Source of the DNA: Clostridium collagenovorans DSM 3089
GTDB taxonomy: Bacteria; Bacillota; Clostridia; Clostridiales; Clostridiaceae
DNA: 64,000 bases
NCBI RefSeq assembly: GCF_900130005.1
Contig: NZ_FQXP01000009.1
Span: 62,001 to 126,000 of the forward strand
Direction: 5' to 3'
Below, piece by piece: positions 53,251 to 62,636 of this stretch. Every line of letters begins with the position of its first letter. Position 1 is the first letter of the stretch. The position numbers and the translations under genes are program-made. The notes beneath the pieces were generated by a model. The model worked only from the letters and a program-made list of their open reading frames with translations, was not told the DNA's origin and ran no database searches.

Positions 53251-55158
53251 CTAATATAACACCCTATCATTTTCTATTCTCTTAGTTAATCTTATAGAGT
53301 CAAAATGTTCTAGTAATGCAACTACATACTTTCTGCTAGAATTGAATAATTCTCTTGCCTCTGAGGCTGTAATCTTTCCATTTTTATTTATATATTCTAC
53401 AACCATTTCCTTAGCTTTATCATAGTTTTCCTTAGTGAATATACAATCATCCTGTAGCTTAATTAATTTTTCTCCATCTAATAAAAGTTCAAATACCATT
53501 TGACAGGCCTTTTTATCCTTTTCATTAGATATTACATCATTATACTTAGGAGTATTGTATTGTCCTTCACTATAAGTTTTTAATAATAAATCTTTGACTC
53601 TCTCTTGCTCTTTATTTAATTTTATTTCAAAGGTATATAAAGAAACAAATTTGTCAGTTACCTTAATTAAGAACCTTTCTTCCATTTCACCTAAAGCTTC
53701 AGCATATAACTTTTGCTTAAGTTTCTTTCCAAAGATTTTATTTTTTAATTCTTCCTTGGAAATACCTACTTTTAGAGGATTTTTCTTATGATAATCTAAA
53801 AGTAAAGTTTCTATTTTAGCCATGCATTCCTTTAAGTAATCTATGTGAATATACACAGGCTTTTCTAAGGATACAAGTTTTAATATCTTTTTATCCCCAA
53901 TTAATTCTTCTAATTTTTCTTCTATGGCTTCTTCATTTTTACCAAGAGATTTTAGTATTTGCGCACAGTCTGGAAACTCAACACTTAAGTTCTTAACTGT
54001 ATTTTCTAAAATACTTTCAGTTTTTCCACTTTCTTTTATTTTCATATCCTCTATATGTTCTTCATCAAACCTCTTAGCTTTATGTGATACTGGCTCTATA
54101 ATAGTACCACCACCGATTGTATACATAGGTGAGTAGCTTCTTATTACATATCTATCATTTCTTTGAGCTGTTAACTCTTCCTCTAACCTAAGCTGCACAT
54201 AAGCTGTTTCACCAGGTTTTAGTTCTTCTCTATCTAAAAGTATTACTCTACATAATATCTCGTTAGTACCGTGATATAATCTAACTCTTTGTCTATTTAA
54301 AAGAGGCTTTTCCATGCTTTTTAGATAATATAAATTACAATCTAAAATCATTGTAGGTTCCATAATATCCTCAGTGGCAACTACACATCCTCTTCCTACT
54401 TCTGTAGTCTTAACATTAGCTAAGTTTATAGCACATCTTTGACCAGCTTCTCCAACCTCTGAAGGATTACCATGAATTTGTATACTTCTAATCTTAGTTT
54501 TAACCTTTGAAGGATATATCTCCACAGTATCACCAATCTTCGCTCTTCCACTTATAATAGTTCCAGTTACAACTGTACCAAAACCACTTACAGAGAAGGA
54601 ACGGTCAACAGGAAGTCTAAAGTGTCCTTCTACGTCTTTTCCATCTGTATCCTCTGTTAATTTATCAATAGTTTCTATTAATTCAGGAATGCCTGTTTTA
54701 GTTTTAGAAGATACTCTACAAATAGGAGCACCCTCTAAGAAAGTTCCTTTGAATTCTCCCTTTACATCCTCTTCTATCATAGAAACCCATTCTTCATCAA
54801 CCATATCAGTTTTAGTTAATACGATTATTCCCTTTTTAACATTTAAAAGTTGAAGAATCTCAAAGTGTTCCTTAGTTTGAGGCATTACCCCCTCATCTGC
54901 AGCTATTACTAAAAGTACTATATCTACTCCACTAACACCTGCAAGCATGTTCTTTACAAATTTCTCATGACCTGGAACGTCTATTATTCCAGCTCTTCTT
55001 TGAGATGGTAAGTCAAAGAAAGTAAATCCTAAGTTTATAGATATACCTCTATTTTTTTCTTCTTTTAAAGTATCTGTTTCTCTTCCAGTTATAGCTCTTA
55101 TTAAAGAAGTTTTTCCATGATCAATATGTCCTGCTGTTCCAATTACTATATTTTTCAT
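53251..55158 (-). CDS. selB: Selenocysteine-specific elongation factor SelB
   Basis: This 635-residue GTPase carries Sec-tRNA to UGA codons marked by a SECIS hairpin. The G1 motif G-H-I-D-H-G-K-T-S-L is at about residues 10-19, then D-V-P-G-H-E-K-F and T-K-T-D. EF-Tu-like domains 2 and 3 follow. The last ~260 residues are winged helices that bind SECIS (ending S-S-R-K-Y-V-V-A-L-L-E-H-F). It begins 11 nt after selA. Confidence 0.97.
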   Translation of the reverse strand: MKNIVIGTAGHIDHGKTSLIRAITGRETDTLKEEKNRGISINLGFTFFDLPSQRRAGIIDVPGHEKFVKNMLAGVSGVDIVLLVIAADEGVMPQTKEHFEILQLLNVKKGIIVLTKTDMVDEEWVSMIEEDVKGEFKGTFLEGAPICRVSSKTKTGIPELIETIDKLTEDTDGKDVEGHFRLPVDRSFSVSGFGTVVTGTIISGRAKIGDTVEIYPSKVKTKIRSIQIHGNPSEVGEAGQRCAINLANVKTTEVGRGCVVATEDIMEPTMILDCNLYYLKSMEKPLLNRQRVRLYHGTNEILCRVILLDREELKPGETAYVQLRLEEELTAQRNDRYVIRSYSPMYTIGGGTIIEPVSHKAKRFDEEHIEDMKIKESGKTESILENTVKNLSVEFPDCAQILKSLGKNEEAIEEKLEELIGDKKILKLVSLEKPVYIHIDYLKECMAKIETLLLDYHKKNPLKVGISKEELKNKIFGKKLKQKLYAEALGEMEERFLIKVTDKFVSLYTFEIKLNKEQERVKDLLLKTYSEGQYNTPKYNDVISNEKDKKACQMVFELLLDGEKLIKLQDDCIFTKENYDKAKEMVVEYINKNGKITASEARELFNSSRKYVVALLEHFDSIRLTKRIENDRVLY

Positions 55159-55169
55159 ATTCCTTCTCC

Positions 55170-56564
55170 TTACTTAAGCTTTTTTTCTATATTCACTAAG
55201 GCATCTAATATGATATCAAACTCTTCTACTTTAAGAGTTCTCACATCTAAAATAACCTCTCCATTATTAACCCTAACAACTATAGGTGTTTTATTATTTC
55301 TTAAAGCAATCTCTATTTGTTGAGGAGTCATCTTATCACAAGTAAATTTAACTGCATATCCTTCAATAGTTTCTGTAGGCATAGAACCTCCACCTACCAT
55401 AGAATATTCAGTTTCTACTTTATAAGAGAATTCTGTTGTCTTACTGCTTAATTTTCTTTTTAATCTAAATGCCTTTTGTTTTAATGTTTCCTTATCTGAT
55501 AAAATCATATTCAAGGTTGGTATATTTTCTATAGCTTCCTTTTCATCTAAATATAATTTTAAAGTTGCTTCTAAAGCAGCTAAAGTCATTTTATCAATTC
55601 TTAAAGCTCTAGTTATTTGGTTTTTCTTCATTCTGTCAATATACTCTTTTTTACCAACTATAATACCAGCTTGAGGACCACCAAGCATTTTATCTCCACT
55701 AAAGCTTACAACATCAACGCCCTTTTTAATACTTTCTTGCACTGTAGGTTCTGGAATAAATCCATATTTATTAAAGTCTACTAAAACTCCACTTCCTATA
55801 TCCTCAACTACAGGAATATTGTGTTCTTTACCCATTTTAACAAGAGTTTCTAAATCCACTTCCTCAGTGAATCCCATGATTTTGAAGTTTGAAGTATGAA
55901 CCTTTAATAAAACTCCTGTATTTTCATTTATATTTCTTGTGTAATCATAATCGTGAGTTCTATTAGTTGTACCCACCTCGATTAATTTAGCACTACTAAA
56001 AGCCATTACATCAGGAATTCTAAAAGAACCACCTATTTCTACTAACTGTCCTCTTGAAACTATAGCTTCTTTATCCTTACATAAAGTATTTAATATTAAC
56101 ATAACAGCAGCAGCATTGTTATTAACAACTAATCCAGCCTCAGCTCCAGTTATCTTAACTAATAACTCCTCAATATGTGAATATCTTGACCCTCTTTTAC
56201 CAGCCTCTACATCATACTCTAAGTTATTATAATTTACAGCCACATTCTCAACAGCTTCTAAGGCTTGCTTTGATAATATTGATCTACCTAAGTTAGTATG
56301 TATAACTGTACCAGTTGCATTTATAACTCTTCTTAATTTGTTTTGCTTTTTCTTTTCAAGAATCTCTAAAGCATAATCCACTATTTCCTCATTATTTAAC
56401 TCTGTGATTTTATCCTTTAATATCCCTGTTCTGTAATAATCAATAGCTTCTCTTAAAGATTCAATAACTAAAACTCTCATTGAGCTTTCTATAACTTTTT
56501 TTATCTTATCATTTTCTAATAATTCATCCATTTTAGGCAAAGATTTCAGTAAATTCTTGTTCAT
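55170..56564 (-). CDS. selA: L-seryl-tRNA(Sec) selenium transferase
   Basis: This 464-residue PLP enzyme converts Ser-tRNA-Sec to Sec-tRNA-Sec using selenophosphate. The PLP lysine is in S-F-S-G-D-K-M-L-G-G-P-Q near residue 290. N-A-T-G-T-V-I-H-T-N-L-G-R is the conserved N-terminal motif. ATG 56564 is 6 nt from AGGTG; a GTG three codons earlier overlaps that site. It follows selD after a hairpin and leads into selB. Confidence 0.97.
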   Translation of the reverse strand: MNKNLLKSLPKMDELLENDKIKKVIESSMRVLVIESLREAIDYYRTGILKDKITELNNEEIVDYALEILEKKKQNKLRRVINATGTVIHTNLGRSILSKQALEAVENVAVNYNNLEYDVEAGKRGSRYSHIEELLVKITGAEAGLVVNNNAAAVMLILNTLCKDKEAIVSRGQLVEIGGSFRIPDVMAFSSAKLIEVGTTNRTHDYDYTRNINENTGVLLKVHTSNFKIMGFTEEVDLETLVKMGKEHNIPVVEDIGSGVLVDFNKYGFIPEPTVQESIKKGVDVVSFSGDKMLGGPQAGIIVGKKEYIDRMKKNQITRALRIDKMTLAALEATLKLYLDEKEAIENIPTLNMILSDKETLKQKAFRLKRKLSSKTTEFSYKVETEYSMVGGGSMPTETIEGYAVKFTCDKMTPQQIEIALRNNKTPIVVRVNNGEVILDVRTLKVEEFDIILDALVNIEKKLK

Positions 56565-56622
56565 GTTATGCACCTACTATTTTTAATATTTTTAATTTTC
56601 ACTTTGTATTTTTGCAAAATTT

Positions 56623-56651
56623 AGGCTTTAAGTACCATATACTTAAAGCCT
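56623..56651 (-). other. Hairpin between selD and selA
   Basis: AGGCTTTAAGT and ACTTAAAGCCT form a perfect 11-bp stem with a 7-nt loop, 10 nt after the selD stop. AAATTTTG follows, a weak U tract, so partial termination is possible. Confidence 0.6.
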
Positions 56652-56660
56652 GAAGTTTCA

Positions 56661-57689
56661 TTATTCTACAATTATGTAAACATCACTTAGTTCTATAGCT
56701 TCACCTATAACAGAAGATGGTAAATCTAATTTACTTAACTCTTCCATCATATCCTTAGCGACTTCCTTTGAACAACTAATTAATAAACCACCTGATGTTT
56801 GAGGATCAAATAATATATCTTCAAACCATTCAGGTATATTATTTAATCTATATTTTCCATCTAAGTAACTTCTATTACTATATGTACCTGCTGGAACTAA
56901 TCCCATTTCTGCAAATTCCTTAGCTTTTTCTATATAAGGTATTTCATCCTTATATAATTTTAAAGTTACATCAGAGCCTTGAGCCATTTCATAAGCATGA
57001 CCCATTATTCCAAATCCTGTTATATCAGTACATGCTGTCACTTCATAATCCATCATTATTTCACCAGCATATTTATTTAAAGTACTCATGACCTTAACAG
57101 CATAATCATAACTTTCTTTATCAGCCATTTCCGCTTTTATAGCTGTGTTAAGTATACCTGTTCCTATAGGCTTTGTAAGTATTAAAACATCTCCTACATT
57201 AGTACCACAGTTCTTAAGTACCTTGTCAGGATGTACAAGTCCCATAACAGATAAACCATACTTAGGTTCGTCATCAGAAACAGAATGGCCACCAATTACT
57301 ACGGCTCCACACTCCATTACCTTATCTGCTCCACCTTTTAGTATTTCCCCTAAAATATTTATATCTAAACAATTAGGAAAGCATACAATATTTAATGCTA
57401 CACTTGGCTTTCCTCCCATGGCATATACATCACTTAAAGAGTTAGCTGCTGCTATCTGTCCAAAAGTATATGGATCATCCACTACAGGAGTGAAAAAGTC
57501 TAATGTTTGAATAGCTGCAAGTTCATCAGTTAATTTGTAAACCGCTGCATCATCAGAAGTCTCTATTCCTACTATTAAGTTTTTGTCCTCCATTTTAGGA
57601 AGTTTATCTAGTATTTTAGAAAGGGTCTCCGGCCCTATTTTGGCTGCTCACCCTGAGGTTTTAGATAATTCTGTAAGTTTCTTATTCAA
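56661..57689 (-). CDS. selD: Selenophosphate synthetase, itself a selenoprotein (Sec14)
   Basis: SelD makes selenophosphate from selenide and ATP. The frame reads through a TGA at 57648-57650 (codon 14) in the context T-S-G-U-A-A-K-I-G-P, exactly where other SelD proteins have the catalytic Cys or Sec before A-A-K. Including it gives 342 residues; starting at the next ATG (57593) would lose the active site. Later motifs: D-D-A-A-V-Y, D-F-F-T-P, G-G-H-S-V-x-D-x-E-P, T-D-I-T-G-F-G. The start is probably TTG 57689, with GGGAG 10 nt upstream. It is the first gene of selD-selA-selB. Confidence 0.93.
57614..57647 (-). promoter_or_regulatory. Candidate bacterial SECIS element in selD
   Basis: Directly after the UGA, AGGG and CCCT pair around a GC-rich CCGGAGA loop, inside otherwise AT-rich DNA. 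Spacing and in-frame position fit bacterial SECIS hairpins recognised by SelB. Confidence 0.6.
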
Positions 57690-57801
57690 AGCACTAACTC
57701 TCCCTTCTAAAACAACTCTTTATTTAAAATTCACACACTGTCGAATATAGAGTTTTTATTGTTATTTATTTTATTGCTTCATGTTAATTTTATAATAATA
57801 A

Positions 57802-58536
57802 TTACTTAATGTCCACAGAGTCAATAAATTTATTTAAAGTTTTTTCTCCAATTCCCTCCACATTTCGCAGTTCACTTACATCTTTAAAGCCACCATTCTT
57901 CTCTCTATAATCTATTATAGCTTGAGCCTTACTATCTCCAATACCACTCAAAGTCTTTAATTCTTCTAGGTTTGCAGTATTTATATTTATCTTTCCACTA
58001 CTAGTTTTATTAAAATTTTTATTATCTACATTATTTGCACCATTATTTTCACTACTTATACTCATCTTAGGTACCTCCTCTTCACTTTCGCCATTTTTAA
58101 AAATATAAATTATATCTTCATCACAAAGCTTTTTTGAAAAGTAAACTCTATTTGCATCTGCGTCCTGTGTAAGTCCTCCACATAACTTTAAAAGATCATC
58201 AATTCTATCTCCTTCTTTCAAAGAATATATACCAGGCTTATTAATAGCCCCCTTAACATCCACCTTTATAATAGAGCTGTTATTAGTATTTTCCCTATTA
58301 CCTTCTATTACATTCTCTGAATTAGAACTTTCCTTATTTTTCACATTTTCTTCATTCTTAAGGGATACATCTTTATCTTCATCTTTACTTACACCACTGC
58401 TATATAATAATTCTTTATCTCCCGCTTTATATGATTCTGCAGCATTTATTTTATTAAGTACAAAGCCACCAATTAAAAACAAAGCAAAACTTACAACAAG
58501 AACTATAGCTCCTATAAACCTTTTATTTTTATTCAT
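57802..58536 (-). CDS. comEA: ComEA-like DNA-binding competence protein
   Basis: The 244-residue protein has an N-terminal membrane anchor (about residues 9-28), a Ser/Asn/Glu-rich linker, an SLBB-type domain (V-D-V-K-G-A-I-N-K-P-G-I-Y near residue 90), a second linker, and a C-terminal helix-hairpin-helix domain (I-N-T-A-N-L-E-E-L-K-T-L-S-G-I-G). ComEA binds incoming dsDNA outside the membrane in transformation. It lies 113 nt upstream of selD and ~13 kb from comEC; in Bacillus the two are in one operon. Confidence 0.92.
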   Translation of the reverse strand: MNKNKRFIGAIVLVVSFALFLIGGFVLNKINAAESYKAGDKELLYSSGVSKDEDKDVSLKNEENVKNKESSNSENVIEGNRENTNNSSIIKVDVKGAINKPGIYSLKEGDRIDDLLKLCGGLTQDADANRVYFSKKLCDEDIIYIFKNGESEEEVPKMSISSENNGANNVDNKNFNKTSSGKININTANLEELKTLSGIGDSKAQAIIDYREKNGGFKDVSELRNVEGIGEKTLNKFIDSVDIK

Positions 58537-59247
58537 ATCTTATGCTTAGAAATAGTATGTATATAAATAGTCCTAGCCCTTAGGTGCCATACTGCATCTA
58601 AATTTCCTCCTTCATAGTATTTATATTAATATACATTATTTAACACCCGGAATTTATATATCTTCCTAAAGGATCTTCATTGTATTTAGAGATAAGCCTC
58701 TTTACTAAGTTTCTTTATTAAGTAAATTCATATCTTAAATATACATGTAGAATATTAATTGGAACTTATATATTTCATTAAATAAACTTAACTTTTTTAT
58801 AAATTTATAGTGAAATTTTAAAACTTACTATGTATTCTATTTAAAGTACTTCTCTTTCCTTACCTTCTTTATATCCATTAATTTCATTTTTTATTCAAAA
58901 ATAACATTTTTCAAAGGAAACTATCGCTTTTTTAATAAACTTTTGATATAATTTATTAAAATTCCCTTTTTGAGCTATATTTTAGACTACATTAGAATTT
59001 ATGTTTTATTCTCATGTTTAAAGAAATTTTCCACGGCTTAAAACATTACTTCAATTTAAGCTAATAGCTCATTTTTAATAAGTTAGCTTATGCTATCTAG
59101 TGTAAGTTCTAACTTTAAGTAACTCTAAATATAAAACTTAATTAGTACTTATTTAAGTTTTAAATAATATATATCTTAATATGGCTTATAAGGCCATAAA
59201 CAACTTAATTAGAACCTACATAATACTAAAATGACTGGGAGGATTAA
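58537..59247. other. Intergenic region between comEA and the D,D-carboxypeptidase gene
   Basis: About 710 bp of AT-rich DNA between divergent genes. It contains copy B of the two-copy repeat. No other gene or RNA was seen, and promoters for the flanking genes were not confidently located. Confidence 0.5.
58651..58790. repeat. Two-copy intergenic repeat, copy B
   Basis: Shares ATCTTCATTGTATTTAGA (58673-58690) and AACTTATATATTTCAT (near 58763) with copy A at 45171-45282, in the same order and orientation. Confidence 0.65.
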
Positions 59248-60573
59248 ATGTATCATTCAGCTAAAAAAACTAAATATTTTACTATGATCTTAGCTTTTTT
59301 TATGGCTCTATGTTTTTTTAACTTCACTAAGGTTTATGCAGAACCCGTAGAAGTAACTGCTGATGGAGCTGTGTTAATTGATGAACTTACAGGGGAAGTC
59401 TTATATGATAAAAATAAAGATGAGCAATTTCCTCCTGCTTCAACAACTAAGATAATGACTGCCTTACTAGTATTAGAAAAATGTAATTTAGATGACTTAG
59501 TAACTGTATGTAAGGAATGTGAACCTGTTGAAGGATCAAAAATTTATATCTTTGAAGATGAGCAAATGACAGTAAGAGATTTGCTACATGCTTTAATGAA
59601 GGTTTCTGCTAATGACGCTGCTATAGCCTTAGCAAAACATATAAGTGGAAGTACAGAAGATTTCGCAAAGCTTATGACTGAAAGAGCAAAGGAACTTGGA
59701 TGTAAAAACACTACATTTAAAAATCCTCATGGTTTATATCAAGAGGGACATGTTACAACTGCATATGATCTTTCTTTAATAATGAGAGAATTGATGAAAC
59801 AGCCAAATTTTAAAGAAATAGCTTCTAGCTATTCTTATGAAATTCAACCTACAAATAAATGTAATGAAGTTAGACCTCTTTGGAACCAAAACTATTTATT
59901 GTACCCAGAGAATCCTCTTTATTACAAATATGCAGAGGCTGGTAAGACAGGCTATACCGATGAATCATTACATAGTTATGTAGCAAGTGCTAAAAAAGAT
60001 GGTACAAGATTAATAGCAGCTTTCTTACATGATGGTAAAAAAACCTTCTTTAAGGATGCTAAAAATCTTTTCGAATATGGCTTTAATAATTTCGATGTAG
60101 TTAAAGCTATTTCTAAGGATCAAGTACTTGGAGAGTGTGCACTTAAAGATAATTCATCAACTATTCCTTTAGTTGCAAAAAATGATTTATATGTAGTTAA
60201 AAACTTAAGCTCCGATAAAGAGATAAGTGATATTAAATTAAGCACTGAAGAAATAACTTTTGGAAAAGAGGCTATTGCAAAGGGTACTAAACTTAAAACT
60301 GCATCAGTATCTTATAACGGTGAAACCTTTAATGTCGATGTAATATCAGCTGCAGATTATGTACCTCCTGTATTGACCTTTAAAGATAAGCTTAAGGACT
60401 TTACCAAGACAAATACCTTTATTTTAATTATAGGTGGGATTTTAGTATTATTCTTATTATTTATTTTACTTATTTTTAGAATCCGTAGTATTCGTAAAAA
60501 AAGAAGGTTAATGAGAAAATACAATCTTCATGTTTCATCACCTAATTTATATCGTTCTAATAAAAGAAAATAA
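59248..60573 (+). CDS. D-alanyl-D-alanine carboxypeptidase (DacF-like)
   Basis: This 441-residue penicillin-binding protein removes the terminal D-Ala from peptidoglycan stems. The signal peptide is about residues 1-31 (ends V-Y-A-E). The active-site motifs are S65-T-T-K68, S120-A-N122 and K233-T-G235. A beta-rich stalk follows, and a C-terminal membrane segment (about residues 393-412) with a basic tail replaces the usual amphipathic anchor. It resembles sporulation DacF/DacB proteins, but no sporulation promoter was identified. GGGAGG precedes the ATG. Confidence 0.93.
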   Translation: MYHSAKKTKYFTMILAFFMALCFFNFTKVYAEPVEVTADGAVLIDELTGEVLYDKNKDEQFPPASTTKIMTALLVLEKCNLDDLVTVCKECEPVEGSKIYIFEDEQMTVRDLLHALMKVSANDAAIALAKHISGSTEDFAKLMTERAKELGCKNTTFKNPHGLYQEGHVTTAYDLSLIMRELMKQPNFKEIASSYSYEIQPTNKCNEVRPLWNQNYLLYPENPLYYKYAEAGKTGYTDESLHSYVASAKKDGTRLIAAFLHDGKKTFFKDAKNLFEYGFNNFDVVKAISKDQVLGECALKDNSSTIPLVAKNDLYVVKNLSSDKEISDIKLSTEEITFGKEAIAKGTKLKTASVSYNGETFNVDVISAADYVPPVLTFKDKLKDFTKTNTFILIIGGILVLFLLFILLIFRIRSIRKKRRLMRKYNLHVSSPNLYRSNKRK

Positions 60574-60586
60574 TATATAATTAATA

Positions 60587-60640
60587 AAAGTCGCTAATTA
60601 TTAAATTGCTTTAAGCATAAACTTTAATATTAGCGACTTT
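60587..60640. terminator. Bidirectional terminator between convergent genes
   Basis: AAAGTCGCTAAT and ATTAGCGACTTT, extended by ATTAAA/TTTAAT, form a long stem ending just before the RluA-type gene stop. Confidence 0.85.
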
Positions 60641-60642
60641 CT

Positions 60643-61539
60643 TTATTTCAAATAATTCTCTATTAAATTCTTCATATCTTCTGGTAAATCACATTGTAGT
60701 TCTAGTTTTTCACGTGTTTTAGGATGAAGTATTTCTAATCTGTATGCATGTAAGGCCTGCCTATCTATAAGTTCTTTCTCTTCCTCTCCATATAAAACAT
60801 CTCCAAAGATAGGATGCCCTAAGTGACTTAAATGAACTCTAATTTGATGTGTTCTTCCTGTCTCCAATCTAAGTCTTACTAAATCTCCCTTTGGATAACT
60901 TTCTAAAACTTCATAATGCGTTATGCTTCTTTGCCCCTCTTCAAGAACCTCTCTTTTAATAGAATCCTCTGTTCTTCTTCCTATTGGCAAATCAATTGTT
61001 CCTGACTTATTTTCTAAATTACCATGAATTATAGCTAGATATTCTTTTACAACCTTATTTTCTTGCATATCTCTTGATAAAACCATGTGAGCATGTTGAT
61101 TTTTTCCAATCATAATCAAGCCTGAGGTATCCATATCAAGTCTGCTTACTAATCTAACTATGCAATTTTGATTGGTTTCTTTAAAGTGATACATTAAGCC
61201 ATTAGCTAAAGTACCATAGGGATGACTTTTAGTTGGATGAACCACCATATTCGGACTCTTATTCACCACAATTAAATCCATATCCTCAAAGACTATATCT
61301 AACTCCATAGGTTCTGGCATTATATTTTGACTTTCCTCTTTTGTTATATTAAAAGATATCTCATCGCCTAATTTCACTATATAATTTAGTTTTTCAACCT
61401 TACCATTTACCTTAATACGTTTTTGAATTCCCGCACTTTTTATCATTCTACTTGAAAGATTTTCATAGTGCTTTAAATAATCTCTTAATTTAAGATTATC
61501 ATATTGCTCCTTAACCCTATATAAAAGGTTATTTTCCAT
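60643..61539 (-). CDS. RluA-family 23S rRNA pseudouridine synthase
   Basis: This 298-residue enzyme isomerises uridines in structured RNA. An N-terminal S4-like domain (about residues 15-75) precedes the catalytic motif S-R-L-D-M-D-T-S-G-L-I near residue 140, with the active Asp in R-L-D. R-T-H-Q-I-R-V-H-L-S-H-L-G-H is the conserved RluA ending motif. Similarity is to the RluD/YtzF-like group; the exact uridine target cannot be told. The GAGGTGG site precedes the ATG. Confidence 0.9.
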   Translation of the reverse strand: MENNLLYRVKEQYDNLKLRDYLKHYENLSSRMIKSAGIQKRIKVNGKVEKLNYIVKLGDEISFNITKEESQNIMPEPMELDIVFEDMDLIVVNKSPNMVVHPTKSHPYGTLANGLMYHFKETNQNCIVRLVSRLDMDTSGLIMIGKNQHAHMVLSRDMQENKVVKEYLAIIHGNLENKSGTIDLPIGRRTEDSIKREVLEEGQRSITHYEVLESYPKGDLVRLRLETGRTHQIRVHLSHLGHPIFGDVLYGEEEKELIDRQALHAYRLEILHPKTREKLELQCDLPEDMKNLIENYLK

Positions 61540-61576
61540 CTGTCCACCTCTTCTTTATCTATCTAAACATATTTTC

Positions 61577-62086
61577 TTATTTAACTTCTTCCTTATCGCA
61601 TTCTGATATTTCTGAATTCTCTTCATGAGCTTCCTCACATTCTTCTATATCCTTTACTTTACAACATTCTTTTTCTTCACATTCATCTTCAAAGCATTCA
61701 GCATCTTCAATGTTTATTCCCTTACATTTAGCTACCTTTGCTAATAATTCTTCTTTGTAATCATCCTCATTTAAAGCTTCACAAACAGGAATTACAATTT
61801 CTAGGTAATCTATAAGTAGTTTATCATATCCATATATTTTCTCACATATTCTAATAGCTTCTTTACCATACTCTAAAGCCTCTTTATCATGTCCAAGCTT
61901 ATGATTTATAGCTATAAGATTATATAATACCTTAGCAACATTTACATGATCCTTATTAAATACCTTTAATACTGTCTCATATGACTTATTTGCATATACT
62001 AATGCCTCATCATAACTTCCAGCTGTATATAGCTTTACAGTCTTTGTACATTGTCTTATCCATTTAAATTGTTCTATTAGTTTCAT
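61577..62086 (-). CDS. TPR protein with a Cys-rich acidic tail
   Basis: Of 169 residues, about 15-100 hold two to three tetratricopeptide-type helical pairs (S-Y-D-E-A-L-V-Y-A-N-K-S-Y, H-D-K-E-A-L-E-Y-G-K-E-A-I). From about residue 125 the protein is acidic and cysteine-rich: cysteines recur every 4-11 residues among Glu and Asp (A-E-C-F-E-D-E-C, K-E-C-C-K, E-E-C-E-E, S-E-C-D-K). The tail could bind metal, but no known domain fits. It lies 37 nt before the RluA-type gene and may be cotranscribed. Confidence 0.75.
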   Translation of the reverse strand: MKLIEQFKWIRQCTKTVKLYTAGSYDEALVYANKSYETVLKVFNKDHVNVAKVLYNLIAINHKLGHDKEALEYGKEAIRICEKIYGYDKLLIDYLEIVIPVCEALNEDDYKEELLAKVAKCKGINIEDAECFEDECEEKECCKVKDIEECEEAHEENSEISECDKEEVK

Positions 62087-62313
62087 AAATATTAAGTCCC
62101 CCTAAGTTTTAATTATTATGTACTATTTTAAATATATTATATTAAATATTTTAAACTCTTCCCTTATGTATAATTTATTAAATATTCACTCTTTTATTAA
62201 GATATGTATTAGCTCTACTTATTAGAATATATCTTATAATAAAGAGTTTACAATTTAATTATATTTTAATCCCCATTATTAAATATAATTAAATGTAAAT
62301 TAAAAATTATATA

Positions 62314-62598
62314 TCTCTAAATACATTTAAATTTAAATCTTTAAAGTTTCACACTTAAAAATACACTTAAATGTAAATCCTCAAAGCATCATATTCTAAG
62401 ATATACTTCAATATAATTCTTAAAAGGTATATACTTGAAAATACGCTTAAATATAAATTCTTAAGGTATCATATTCTACTACACTCTTAAAAATAAATTT
62501 TAAGAATTACGCACTTTTAAATACGCTTAAATGCAAATTCTCAAAGTTTCAAACTTAAGTGTAAATCCTCAAAGTTATATATTTTAAAATGTATTTAC
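62314..62598. repeat. Degenerate ~40-bp tandem array
   Basis: About seven diverged units, best seen as TTTTAAATACGCTTAAATGCAAATTCTCAAAGTTTCA-like blocks (each written here in two parts: TTTTAAATACGCTTAAATGC and AAATTCTCAAAGTTTCA). Unit starts are near 62314, 62354, 62395, 62434, 62475, 62514 and 62554. It fills most of the 550-bp gap between ridA and the TPR gene; the rest is plain AT-rich DNA. Confidence 0.65.
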
Positions 62599-62601
62599 AT
62601 A

Positions 62602-62623
62602 AACCCCGAGTTTCCTCGGGGTT
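62602..62623 (-). terminator. ridA terminator
   Basis: AACCCCGAG and CTCGGGGTT pair around TTTC, 13 nt after the ridA stop. It is the most GC-rich hairpin of the region. Confidence 0.85.
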
Positions 62624-62636
62624 ATAAGTACTTATA

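Noticed and set aside
62314..62598. Possible CRISPR array
   Set aside because: Units are degenerate along their whole length, without repeat/spacer alternation.
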